From ZC4RG29 sp032907565 (GTDB lineage: Bacteria; Bacteroidota; Bacteroidia; Cytophagales; Cyclobacteriaceae), in assembly GCA_032907565.1 (NCBI GenBank), contig JAJJPK010000028.1, forward strand, positions 4,854-68,853: 64,000 nt of DNA, given 5' to 3'. Made by a program: the position numbers and the translations under genes. Positions 32,954-41,171 of this stretch are shown here, in pieces. How positions within the stretch are numbered: the stretch's first letter is position 1; every line of letters begins with the position of its first letter. The notes beneath the pieces are model-generated. The model was not told the DNA's origin and made no database searches. It worked only from the letters and a program-made list of their open reading frames with translations.

Positions 32954-33739
32954 ATGGAACTGGTACGCTATTCCCTCGAACACAACGTCTGCACCATTAC
33001 GATGAACCGTCCCGACAAGCGCAATGCGCTGAACCCGGAATTGATTGCTGCGCTGCGCGACGCGTTCAAGCGCGCTGAGACCGACTCAGAGGCAAAGGTA
33101 GTCATCCTCGCCGCGGAGGGGGAGGCGTTTTGCGCCGGTGCTGACCTCGCCTACCTTCAACGCATGCAGGGATTTTCCTATGAAGAGAATCTCAATGACT
33201 CAACGCAATTGCGGGATCTTTTCTGGCAGATCTATTCCCATCCGAAAGTGATCATCGCCAGGATACAGGGACCCGCGATCGCCGGTGGATGCGGTCTTGT
33301 CTCGGTTTGCGACTTCTCATTCGCGACGGGAAAAGCCAGCTTTGGATACACCGAGGTGAAGATCGGATTCGTTCCCGCACTCGTCATGTCATTTCTTGTC
33401 CGGAAAATTGGCGAAGGCCGCGCGCGACAATTGCTGTTGACGGGCACCGTGATCGACTCGAAAGAGGCGTATCGAATGGGGCTCATCAACTGTGTCAGCG
33501 AAAAAAATATGCTCACGCGAGACGTTGAAACCTTCGCCACATCACTGATAAAAGCCAACTCGTTTGAGGCGATGAAGACGACCAAACAACTGTTGGCACA
33601 AATGCAGTCGCTTACCCTCGAAGCATCTCTTGATGTCGCCGCGGCGGCAAACGCCCGCGCAAGAGAGACGGATGACTGCAAGCGTGGCATATCCGCTTTT
33701 CTCAACAAGGAAAAGATCGACTGGAATAAGGGAAATTGA
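32954..33739 (+). CDS. Enoyl-CoA hydratase/isomerase family protein
   Basis: This 261-residue crotonase-fold protein starts at the ATG at 32954, directly after comEC. The oxyanion-hole segments are AGADL (61-65) and GPAIAGGCGLVSVCD. Glu134 in GYTEVKIGFVPA matches the second catalytic Glu of hydratases, while the first position holds Gly (GGCGL), as in methylglutaconyl-CoA hydratases. A leucine-degradation role is therefore possible but not proven. An upstream in-frame start would lie inside comEC and is rejected. Confidence 0.92.
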   Translation: MELVRYSLEHNVCTITMNRPDKRNALNPELIAALRDAFKRAETDSEAKVVILAAEGEAFCAGADLAYLQRMQGFSYEENLNDSTQLRDLFWQIYSHPKVIIARIQGPAIAGGCGLVSVCDFSFATGKASFGYTEVKIGFVPALVMSFLVRKIGEGRARQLLLTGTVIDSKEAYRMGLINCVSEKNMLTRDVETFATSLIKANSFEAMKTTKQLLAQMQSLTLEASLDVAAAANARARETDDCKRGISAFLNKEKIDWNKGN

Positions 33740-33754
33740 ACTGCCGTGGACGCG

Positions 33755-35689
33755 ATGTCTCATCCTGCAGATACGCCACTAACGGTATTGCAGCGCTACT
33801 GGAAGCACGCCCAGTTTCGCCCGCTACAGGAGGAAATCATCAGTTCGGTGCTCGAAGGCCGCGACACGCTGGCCTTGCTCCCGACGGGCGGTGGAAAGTC
33901 AGTGTGCTTCCAGGTTCCGGCCCTGCTGAAGGACGGGCTGTGCATCGTTGTTACGCCCCTGATCGCGCTGATGAACGATCAGGTAAACCAGTTAAAGCAG
34001 CGCGGTATCCAGGCTGTCGCCGTTCATTCGGCGATGAGCCGCAACGAAATCGATCTGTACTTGAACAATTGCATGTACGGTTCGGTGAAGTTCCTATACC
34101 TTTCTCCCGAACGTCTTCAAACCGCGATGTTTCAAGCGCGTGTTAGTCGCATGAATGTTTCGCTTATCGTGGTCGATGAAGCACACTGCATATCCCAATT
34201 GGGTCATGATTTTCGACCACCCTACCTCAAGATATCCGACTTGCGTGCGCTGGTCCCCAACGTACCCGTCATTGCGCTTACGGCCACAGCAACGCGCCAT
34301 GTATGCGATGACATTATCCGCCACCTCGCCTTTCGCGAGCCCTACGGCGTGTTCCGACGCACGTTTGCGCGAGACAACCTTTCTATCGTCGTGCGCAAAA
34401 CGGATGACAAGGTCCGGAAGCTTTTCGATGTGCTTCGGAAGGTGAGCGGGCCAGCGATCGTGTACGTTCGATCGCGGAGGGCAACAAAAGAACTCGCCAC
34501 GCTATTAGCGGGCAAAGGCATCTCGGCAACGTGGTACCATGCCGGTATGAACTACGACGAGCGGACCAAAGCCCAGGAAGCGTGGACATCGGGTAAGGTG
34601 CGGGTGATCGTCGCGACCAACGCGTTTGGGATGGGAATCGATAAGGCAGACGTACGAATCGTGATCCATGTCGATCTGCCTGAAGACCTTGAGTCGTATT
34701 ACCAGGAGGCTGGAAGAGCAGGTCGCGATGGCCACCGAGCCTATGCCGCGGTGATATACGAAGATGCAGACCTTGCTGAACTTGACGTTAAAGTCGAGCG
34801 CGCGCACCCACCCGTGGAATACTTGAAGAAGGTGTATCAGGCGCTTGCCAATTACTATCAACTCGCCCAGGGAAGTGCGGAAGGCGAGAGCTTTGATTTC
34901 GACATTCACCAGTTTTCCACCCGGTTCAGCCTGTCGCCACAGGAAGTGTTCAACGCCTTGCGAACATTGGAAGGAGAGGGGTTGGTTGCCTTCAACGACA
35001 GCTTTTATGCACCTTCGCAGCTGCATGTCCCCGTTGAAGCCGTGAAGTTGTACGAATTCCAGGTGGCAAACCCTGCGTATGACCCAACGATCAAAATGAT
35101 TTTGCGCATGTACGGCGGTGAGCTCTTTGCCTCCTATGTGAGCATTTCGGAGGCACAAATCGCCCGCGCGTTAAAGACAACAACGCGGGACGTATCCTCT
35201 ACGTTACGGCGCCTGGATGAGCTCAACGTGATGAGCTACCGACCGGTAAAGGACCAACCTCAGGTTACTTTCCTGCTGCCGCGACAGGATGCCGACCGAT
35301 TGCCTGTCGATCGTCAGCGCCTCGAACAACGACGCGCGCTTGCCCTTGCGAAAGTCAAAGCTATGCAATCCTTTGTCACCACTTCCACAGTATGCCGGAT
35401 GATGTTCATCCAGGACTATTTCGGCGAAGAAGATGCGGTGGATTGTGGTAAATGCGACGTCTGCGTCGCGCGCCGCAAAAAAGACAACGTCCGGCAAATG
35501 GAAGGCCTGCGGGCGGAGATTCTCCACGTGTTGAGTGAGCGGACCATGAGCGTCGAAGAACTAGAAGATCACATTGCACCCGACGATCATGAGTTGTTTA
35601 TCGATGTCGTGCGTGAGCTGGTCGATGAGGGGGAGTTGGAGTATGATAAGACGTGGCAACTTCGTATAGGGAGAAGAAGTGAGAAGTAA
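33755..35689 (+). CDS. recQ: RecQ-type ATP-dependent DNA helicase
   Basis: The 644-residue product, from the ATG at 33755 (GTG 33746 is an alternative), has SF2 helicase motifs: QxxFRPLQEEII, Walker A TGGGKS (44-49), DEAH (141-144), TATAT, and motif VI EAGRAGRDGHRA. A zinc-binding region (CRMMFIQDYF, then CGKCDVC) and winged-helix domain follow; no HRDC domain is evident. RecQ unwinds 3'-tailed duplexes in recombination and fork repair. Oddity: the aromatic-rich loop, usually DEAHCISQWGHDFRP, reads DEAHCISQLGHDFRP, with Leu149 encoded by TTG where TGG (Trp) is expected. That loop couples ssDNA binding to ATP hydrolysis. Confidence 0.95.
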   Translation: MSHPADTPLTVLQRYWKHAQFRPLQEEIISSVLEGRDTLALLPTGGGKSVCFQVPALLKDGLCIVVTPLIALMNDQVNQLKQRGIQAVAVHSAMSRNEIDLYLNNCMYGSVKFLYLSPERLQTAMFQARVSRMNVSLIVVDEAHCISQLGHDFRPPYLKISDLRALVPNVPVIALTATATRHVCDDIIRHLAFREPYGVFRRTFARDNLSIVVRKTDDKVRKLFDVLRKVSGPAIVYVRSRRATKELATLLAGKGISATWYHAGMNYDERTKAQEAWTSGKVRVIVATNAFGMGIDKADVRIVIHVDLPEDLESYYQEAGRAGRDGHRAYAAVIYEDADLAELDVKVERAHPPVEYLKKVYQALANYYQLAQGSAEGESFDFDIHQFSTRFSLSPQEVFNALRTLEGEGLVAFNDSFYAPSQLHVPVEAVKLYEFQVANPAYDPTIKMILRMYGGELFASYVSISEAQIARALKTTTRDVSSTLRRLDELNVMSYRPVKDQPQVTFLLPRQDADRLPVDRQRLEQRRALALAKVKAMQSFVTTSTVCRMMFIQDYFGEEDAVDCGKCDVCVARRKKDNVRQMEGLRAEILHVLSERTMSVEELEDHIAPDDHELFIDVVRELVDEGELEYDKTWQLRIGRRSEK

Positions 35690-35861
35690 TCGGTAATCGG
35701 CAATAGGTAGAGACGCATGACTCGCGCGTCTGGCAGGAATACGTAATCTGTAATCTGTAATCGGGGATCTCTGATCTGTGCACCATGTAGAGACGTTGCA
35801 TGCAACGTCTCTACTATTACTGTAACGGTTTAACGGACACCACTGCCCGCTGCCTGCTGGC
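35690..35861. repeat. Intergenic repeat region with a perfect 28-bp palindrome
   Basis: The 172 bp between convergent recQ and recN carry TAATCGG-type direct repeats and two members of a GTAGAGACG palindrome family. One (35707-35731) is imperfect. The other (35787-35814) is perfect: GTAGAGACGTTGCA followed by its exact reverse complement. This GTAGAGACG...CGTCTCTAC pattern is a REP-like family I recall in Bacteroidota and Cyanobacteria. It could form a bidirectional terminator. No coding sequence is seen. Confidence 0.85.
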
Positions 35862-37517
35862 TCACTGCCTACTGAATAATTCCCGTGCTCCTGCAATCGC
35901 CGTCGCTGACGGCTTTGCTCCACCGATCATGGCGGCGATTTCCAGGATGCGTTCGTCTTCATTAAGCATGCGGATGTTGCTCGACGTCTTTTCCGACGCG
36001 TTGTCTTTGTATACCTGGTAGTGGACCGTTCCGCGTGCAGCAATCTGCGGCAGGTGGGTAATGGCGATCAGCTGATGTCGCCGGGCCATCCGTCTCATCA
36101 TGGCGCCGAGTTTAATGGCGATTTCGCCGGAAACACCGCTGTCGATTTCGTCCAGGATGAGCGTAGGGATGGCCGCCCGTTCTGCAAGCACGTATTTAAT
36201 GCATAACATGAGACGGGAGAACTCTCCGCCCGACGCTACTTGCGCGAGCGGTCGTGGTGCGATCCCCTTGTTCGCACTGAACAGCAGGTCGACATGATCG
36301 CTCCCCGTGGCGTCCGGTTCTTTGTCGCGATGAGCGATCTCCAGACGGGCGGCGGGAATACCAAGGTCTGTAAGCAACGCAGAAAGTTCCTTCGCAAGCG
36401 CGCCAAACACCTTCTTGCGCGTCGCGGACAACTCGGACGCTCGTGCCCGAAGCGTTTCCGTGGCTTTTGCCAACTCGCTTTTTGCTTCGGCAAGTTCGGC
36501 GTCGAGGTTCGTCGCCTGGTCGGCCTGCTGCTGGAGCGTCTCCTGGATCTGGATCAATTCGGCCACGGTTTGAACGCCGTGCTTTTTCTGGAGCCTGTAG
36601 ATCAGGTCCAGGCGCTCTTTCACCAGCGCCGCACGATCCGGATCGAAATCCACCAGTTCACCAATCCGTTCGATCTCTCCAGCAATATCATTGAGTTCGA
36701 TACGAAGGCTGTCCACACGCTGCAGAAGAAATGCGTACGCCTCGCTATACGAGGCGATGCTCTGGATCAGGTTACGCACTGTAGTAAGTGAAGTGGTAAC
36801 AGAATACTCGGACTCCGTCAGGAGTGCTGTTGCCTGCATCACCTTATCGCGAATTTCGGTAGCGTGATCCATCACCTGCGACTCGGCCTCCAGTGCGGAC
36901 TGTTCGTCCTCCTGGAGTTTTGCCTTTACGAGTTCGTCGAGTTGAAAGCGGATATAGTCTTCTTCCTTCCGGATAGTCGCTGCGTGTTCCGACAGTTGTT
37001 GGTAGTGCTGTTTTGCCCTAACGTATGCTATCCAGCTTGCTGCATAGGCATTACGCACCTTTTCGTTTCCGGCAAAGGTGTCAATGAGGTTCAGCTGGAA
37101 GCCGAGTTGTCCCGACAAGTAATTCTCATGTTGCGAGTGGATGTCCAGTAACAAGCCGCCGATATGACGCATTACGTCCAGCGTTACCGGCGTGTCGTTG
37201 ATAAAGGCGCGGGATTTGCCGGCCGGGCTTATCTCCCTTCGGATCACAGTCAGGTCTTCATAATCCAGCTCATAGCGATCGAAGACCTCATGTATCCGGT
37301 AGGGGGCGATGTCGAACACACCCTCCGTGATGCATTTTTGTTTTGGATCCCAAAGGATTTTCGTATCGGCGCGGTTTCCCGTCAAGAGTCCGATTGCTCC
37401 CAGCATTATAGACTTTCCGGCGCCGGTCTCCCCGGTAATGACGTTAAGGCCGGCAGCAGGCTCCATTTCCAGGGAGCGTATCAGCGCGTAGTTCTTTATG
37501 GTAAGGCGCTTGAGCAT
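35862..37517 (-). CDS. recN: DNA repair protein RecN
   Basis: This 551-residue SMC-like ATPase has Walker A GETGAGKS (29-36) near the N-terminus, two coiled-coil arms (about 150-230 and 260-370) with a hinge, and at the C-terminus the signature VASGGEFSRLMLCIKYVLAE and Walker B TLILDEIDSGVSGE with ITHLPQIAARG after it. RecN gathers broken DNA ends for recombinational repair. Its ATG (37517-37515) overlaps the stop of the small upstream gene by one base (TGATG), so translation is coupled. Confidence 0.97.
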   Translation of the reverse strand: MLKRLTIKNYALIRSLEMEPAAGLNVITGETGAGKSIMLGAIGLLTGNRADTKILWDPKQKCITEGVFDIAPYRIHEVFDRYELDYEDLTVIRREISPAGKSRAFINDTPVTLDVMRHIGGLLLDIHSQHENYLSGQLGFQLNLIDTFAGNEKVRNAYAASWIAYVRAKQHYQQLSEHAATIRKEEDYIRFQLDELVKAKLQEDEQSALEAESQVMDHATEIRDKVMQATALLTESEYSVTTSLTTVRNLIQSIASYSEAYAFLLQRVDSLRIELNDIAGEIERIGELVDFDPDRAALVKERLDLIYRLQKKHGVQTVAELIQIQETLQQQADQATNLDAELAEAKSELAKATETLRARASELSATRKKVFGALAKELSALLTDLGIPAARLEIAHRDKEPDATGSDHVDLLFSANKGIAPRPLAQVASGGEFSRLMLCIKYVLAERAAIPTLILDEIDSGVSGEIAIKLGAMMRRMARRHQLIAITHLPQIAARGTVHYQVYKDNASEKTSSNIRMLNEDERILEIAAMIGGAKPSATAIAGARELFSRQ

Positions 37518-37741
37518 CAGGGATCGACATCCATGTAAGCCTCGACGATGTTGTCGAGATCAATCTTCATCTTCTTTTTTCTCATGTTCCAAACGATAGC
37601 GTGATCGTCGCGAACTTCCTCCAAAATCCCGAACGCGACCGTGTTGTTGCGCAGTACCAGGTTTACGCTTTGGTTTGTAAGAGTGGGCAGCCGTTTTTTT
37701 ACCTCGTCGGCGCCCGAAATCCTGATTTGCTTCTTGCTCAC
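37517..37741 (-). CDS. Small Sm/Hfq-like conserved protein coupled to recN
   Basis: The 74-residue product starts at GTG 37741. The middle and C-terminal half (SVNLVLRNNTVAFGILEE, HAIVWNMRKKKMKI, IDLDNIVEAYMD) has the alternating strand pattern and NxxxxxGxL / IxLxxIxExxxD spacing of Sm-fold proteins: a Sm1-like VxLxNNxxxxGxL and a Sm2-like basic strand before LDNIVE. I do not recognise it as classical Hfq. The one-base overlap with recN suggests co-regulation with DNA repair or simply operon packing. The function is unknown; the Sm-like fold is an inference. Confidence 0.8.
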   Translation of the reverse strand: MSKKQIRISGADEVKKRLPTLTNQSVNLVLRNNTVAFGILEEVRDDHAIVWNMRKKKMKIDLDNIVEAYMDVDP

Positions 37742-37757
37742 GTCGGCGCGTATAAAT

Positions 37758-37765
37758 CAAAAATA
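37758..37765 (-). promoter_or_regulatory. Bacteroidota -7 box for the Sm-like gene and recN
   Basis: On the minus strand the sequence is TATTTTTG, a perfect TAnnTTTG, 16 bp upstream of the GTG at 37741. The transcript would have a very short leader. No clear -33 element is visible. Confidence 0.4.
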
Positions 37766-37790
37766 GGAGTAAACCTGAGGATTTGAAAGG

Positions 37791-38726
37791 CTAGTTTTCC
37801 AGGATTTTGGCGTACAGCGCATTGTTGGTGGGATCGATGGTAGTGATCACATCGTAGGCTTCACGCCGGGTCTGGATGTTGCCATCGGAGAAGATGTTGG
37901 CCACTTCTTTCGACTTGGCGTCGAGGAAGCTGACAATCAGGATGGCGTTGGGATTGATCTCCCGTATTTCGAGAATTTTGCGGAGCCCATCAAGGATAAC
38001 ACGCCGGCTGTTATCCGGTTCCTGCGTGAAGGTATCCAGGCCGAGTCGGTGATATGCATACATCGCCTTCCTGAGTTCCTGCATCTGGGGGTTCATGATG
38101 TTTTCGATAAGCCAATACCGGTTCCGGTTGCTCCCCAATTGCTGCCAGCCCGGTCTTAGCGATTGTTGGGCATTGTTGACCACCATCAGGGCGCGCTGAA
38201 AATAGGGCGTACCTCCCAGTTCACTAAAAGTGTCGTAATCGAACCCTAAAATAATGTAGGCATAAAACGCCAACATCGATGTGAGGTTGCTGGTGAACGC
38301 ATTGTCATTGTACTCCAGCGGAAGCGATTCGATGTATTCAAACTCCCATTCGCGGTCGGCAAAATTGAATACCAGTGACGAATAGTTGGTGTTATACACA
38401 GGCCTGGCCGATTGGATCTGCACCGACGCGCTGAAGTTGCCTATCGCCGGCATCTTGGTGATGGTGATCAGCAGACTACAGTCGATTTTTTCATGATTCC
38501 TGAAAGCGTCGTTAGTCCACCTCCGGCCGTTCATGAATTGTTCGATCGACGCCTTCATGTCGTCAAAAAGCCCGCGATCCGATGTGGCGATCTGCGTCGC
38601 GTTGATATTGACGATGCAGTTCAGTTCCTGAGCTTGTGTGATAACGGGTGCAATAACCAGCGCTAGCAACCAGCCCAGCTTAGTCCACGATCTTCTCCAG
38701 GATGGCATTGACGATGTCTTCAGCAA
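37791..38726 (-). CDS. porD: Type IX secretion system PorD-like protein (DUF4835)
   Basis: The 311-residue product has an N-terminal signal peptide (WLLALVIAPVITQAQ) and the DUF4835 body: LNCIVNINATQI, FMNGRRWTNDAF, IDCSLLITIT, PVYNTNYSSLVFNFADREWEF and AFYAYIILGFDYDTFS. PorD is an essential T9SS component in Porphyromonas, periplasmic or outer-membrane associated. The frame opens at 38726, so the gene overlaps the coaBC 3' end by 47 bp. ATG 38708 (MPSWRRSWTKLGW) is a second start choice, still overlapping. The coaBC-porD order near recN is conserved in Bacteroidota as I recall it. Confidence 0.92.
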   Translation of the reverse strand: MLKTSSMPSWRRSWTKLGWLLALVIAPVITQAQELNCIVNINATQIATSDRGLFDDMKASIEQFMNGRRWTNDAFRNHEKIDCSLLITITKMPAIGNFSASVQIQSARPVYNTNYSSLVFNFADREWEFEYIESLPLEYNDNAFTSNLTSMLAFYAYIILGFDYDTFSELGGTPYFQRALMVVNNAQQSLRPGWQQLGSNRNRYWLIENIMNPQMQELRKAMYAYHRLGLDTFTQEPDNSRRVILDGLRKILEIREINPNAILIVSFLDAKSKEVANIFSDGNIQTRREAYDVITTIDPTNNALYAKILEN

Positions 38727-39888
38727 CTTCTTTCTTGCTCTTTAGTTCATAGCTCACCGAGTTCTGTTCCCGGTCGATTATAGTCACCTTATTTGTATCG
38801 TGACCGAATGCAGCTCCTTCATCGCGAAGGGAGTTCAGCACGATCATATCCAGGTTCTTGCTCGCCAGCTTGCCGAGCGCGTTTGCTTTCTCATTTTCTG
38901 TTTCCAGCGCGAATCCCACTACAAGCTGTCCATTCTTTTTCATTTCTCCCAGTGTGGCGGCGATGTCCTTCGTCGGCACCAGGGGCAGGGTCGTCTGGTC
39001 TGCCGTTTTCTTGATCTTTTGATCGTGACGCACTGCGGGGCGATAGTCCGCTACAGCGGCGGCCAGCACAGCAATATCCGTTTCGGGAAAAACGGCTACG
39101 CAGGCATCGTACATTTCTTCCGCCGACACCACTTGAGTAACGTCAATTCCGGGGTGGCTCGTATGCAGGCTGGTCGGGCCCGTGACCAGGGTTACTTTTG
39201 CGCCGAGCCGTGCCAGGCGTTCGGCTATGGCAAAGCCCATTTTGCCGGAGGAGCGATTGCCGATATAGCGAACCGGGTCGATGGCTTCATGGGTAGGGCC
39301 GGCCGTAACCAGCGCACGCTTCCCGCGAAGCTTTTCTCCCAACGCGAGGTTGTCTTCCAGGTAACGAACGATGTCTTCAGGTTCCGCCATCCGGCCATCG
39401 CCGGTAAGGCCGCTGGCCAATTCGCCGAAGCCGGTATCGATCAGGTGATTACCAAAGGATCGTAGGCGTTCGAGATTGCTTTGAGTGGAAGGATGGGCCA
39501 GCATGTCGAGGTCCATGGCGGGAGCCAGGAATACCGGACATCGGGCGGACAAGTACACTGCGGTCAGGAGGTTGTCGCATATCCCATGCGCAAACTTTGC
39601 CAGTGTATTGGCGCTGCAGGGAGCAACCAGCAGGGCATCGGCCCAAAGGCCAAGTTCGACGTGATTATTCCAACCGCCGTCTTCGTCACGTATGAATTTG
39701 CGGACTACCGGATTTTTTGACAGCGTTGAGAAGGTGAGCGGCGTGACGAAGTCGATGGCCGACCGCGTCATTACACCGCGAACGGAACAGCCCGCTTTCA
39801 CCAGCCACCGGGTGAGCACGGCGGCCTTGTAAGCGGCAATGCTTCCGCAGACGCCGAGAACGATCTTCCTGCCATTCAGAACGCTCAT
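38680..39888 (-). CDS. coaBC: Bifunctional phosphopantothenoylcysteine decarboxylase/phosphopantothenate-cysteine ligase
   Basis: The 402-residue protein fuses a flavin-dependent decarboxylase domain (about 5-175: GVCGSIAAYKA, catalytic His76 in NNHVELG, LAPAMDLDM) and a CTP-dependent synthetase domain (about 188-400: VTAGPTHEAIDPVRYIGNRSSGKMG, KIKK). It makes 4'-phosphopantetheine on the route to coenzyme A. In the GDGRMAEP region the preceding motif is ELASG, with Ser159 where several bacterial enzymes have an active-site Cys. I believe this is usual in Bacteroidota but could not check. It lies 20 bp after the omega gene. Confidence 0.96.
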   Translation of the reverse strand: MSVLNGRKIVLGVCGSIAAYKAAVLTRWLVKAGCSVRGVMTRSAIDFVTPLTFSTLSKNPVVRKFIRDEDGGWNNHVELGLWADALLVAPCSANTLAKFAHGICDNLLTAVYLSARCPVFLAPAMDLDMLAHPSTQSNLERLRSFGNHLIDTGFGELASGLTGDGRMAEPEDIVRYLEDNLALGEKLRGKRALVTAGPTHEAIDPVRYIGNRSSGKMGFAIAERLARLGAKVTLVTGPTSLHTSHPGIDVTQVVSAEEMYDACVAVFPETDIAVLAAAVADYRPAVRHDQKIKKTADQTTLPLVPTKDIAATLGEMKKNGQLVVGFALETENEKANALGKLASKNLDMIVLNSLRDEGAAFGHDTNKVTIIDREQNSVSYELKSKKEVAEDIVNAILEKIVD

Positions 39889-39908
39889 GCTCCCAGGCCC
39901 GTGGGCCT

Positions 39909-40232
39909 TCAGGTTTCGGGTACTTCGTCCAGTTCGCTGCGGTAGCGATAATTCAGCTTGCCTTCCAGGAACTCTTCGGTCGCGGTGCTGGTCGGCTTGG
40001 GCATGCGTTCATAGAACTTCGATATCTCGATCTGTTCCCGGTTTTCAAATACTTCTTCCAGGTTATCGACGGTCGTGGCGAATTCCGCCAGCTTGTTGTT
40101 GAGCTCTTCTTTGAGATTGACTGCAATTTGCTTGGCGCGTTTGGAAATGACTACGACACTCTCGTATATATTACCAGTGGGTTCAGCGAGTTTGTCGATG
40201 TCTCTTGTGACGATTGACGATTGAATGGCCAT
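39909..40232 (-). CDS. rpoZ: RNA polymerase omega/Rpb6-family subunit
   Basis: The 107-residue protein begins MAIQSSIVTRDIDKLAEPTGNIYESVVVISKRAKQIA-like (written here in part): TGNIYESVVVISKRAKQIA is the Rpb6/omega motif that clamps the beta' subunit C-terminus. The C-terminal acidic helix and EFLEGKLNYRYR are characteristic of the Bacteroidota form, which is longer than E. coli omega. It lies between bamD (13 bp upstream) and coaBC (20 bp downstream) on the minus strand. Confidence 0.9.
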   Translation of the reverse strand: MAIQSSIVTRDIDKLAEPTGNIYESVVVISKRAKQIAVNLKEELNNKLAEFATTVDNLEEVFENREQIEISKFYERMPKPTSTATEEFLEGKLNYRYRSELDEVPET

Positions 40233-40244
40233 TAGCTTTGATGA

Positions 40245-41060
40245 TTAAGAATTATTTTGACTTTTGAACTTACTCAGTTTTTGCAGGCTGTCAGTGTACA
40301 TCTTCTCCGCTTCACGGAGATAGACGCTGTTGGGATACTTGTCGACGAGTTCCTTGTAAAACTCGACCACTTCATTGTATCGCTCCTCCTGACGGCTGTA
40401 TATGCTTTGCTCGGCGAGCTCATATTGCGCCGCCACGATCAGGTACTGCGCCTCTTCCAAATACTTTGAATCGGGAAAGTTCAACTTAAAGTTCCCGAGC
40501 GCTACAATGGCAGCCTTGTAGTTTCTCATCTTGTAATACTGGCGCGCGTTTTCGAATCCCTTGCGTTCCAGCTTTTCCTGCATATCCTCAATGGCCTTGA
40601 TGGCCTCCTCGACGAACTTGCTGTCCGGATACCGGTTCAAAAACTCCTGCATGGCTGCCATCGCCTGGACGCTGCTGTTCTGGTCGAGATTGTACGACGG
40701 GGAATGCACATACAGGGAATAGGCGCTCATAAAGCGGGCTTCTTCCACCAGCGGACTCCGGCCGTAGGTTTCGTAGAAGGTCTTGAACTGCTCCGAGGCC
40801 AGAAGGTACATTTTCTCATAAAACTGGCAGTAGGCCAGGTGAAACTGCACTTTTTCCCCTTCCGGCAACCCGCGAACTATGGGGAGAATTTGTTCGAAGA
40901 GGGTAGCGGCCTTGTAGTAGTCCTTCTTGGCGTAGTAGTTCATAGCCCCCTCGTATTTTACCCGCCAGTCCGGGTTCTTTTCAATTTTCCTGAACTGCCC
41001 ACAGCCGCCTGCGAGGGCAAGGACCATAATAATCACTGGAAAACCGAGAAATCTACGCAT
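40245..41060 (-). CDS. bamD: Outer membrane protein assembly factor BamD
   Basis: The 271-residue lipoprotein has a lipobox ending LAGGC (Cys20) and five TPR-like repeats: MNYYAKKDYYKAATLFEQIL, LAYCQFYEKMYLLASEQFKTF, and MQEFLNRYPDSKFVEEAIKAI followed by two more. BamD docks on BamA and is essential for outer-membrane beta-barrel insertion. The start at 41060 is preceded by a near-leaderless promoter box at 41068-41075. The gene heads the block bamD-rpoZ-coaBC-porD. Confidence 0.95.
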   Translation of the reverse strand: MRRFLGFPVIIMVLALAGGCGQFRKIEKNPDWRVKYEGAMNYYAKKDYYKAATLFEQILPIVRGLPEGEKVQFHLAYCQFYEKMYLLASEQFKTFYETYGRSPLVEEARFMSAYSLYVHSPSYNLDQNSSVQAMAAMQEFLNRYPDSKFVEEAIKAIEDMQEKLERKGFENARQYYKMRNYKAAIVALGNFKLNFPDSKYLEEAQYLIVAAQYELAEQSIYSRQEERYNEVVEFYKELVDKYPNSVYLREAEKMYTDSLQKLSKFKSQNNS

Positions 41061-41067
41061 AAGCCCG

Positions 41068-41075
41068 CAAATATA
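41068..41075 (-). promoter_or_regulatory. Bacteroidota -7 box for bamD
   Basis: The minus strand reads TATATTTG, a perfect TAnnTTTG, only 7 bp before the bamD ATG (41060). This predicts a leaderless or nearly leaderless mRNA; a TTTT about 20 bp upstream may serve as -33. Confidence 0.4.
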
Positions 41076-41171
41076 GTGGTTCCGGCCGGTACTGTAAAAC
41101 GCAAAATCGAGTGCCGGGATTCAAAGGGATTGATGTTCAAAACAGCGGAAAAGGCGTATGGGTAGGGAAAA

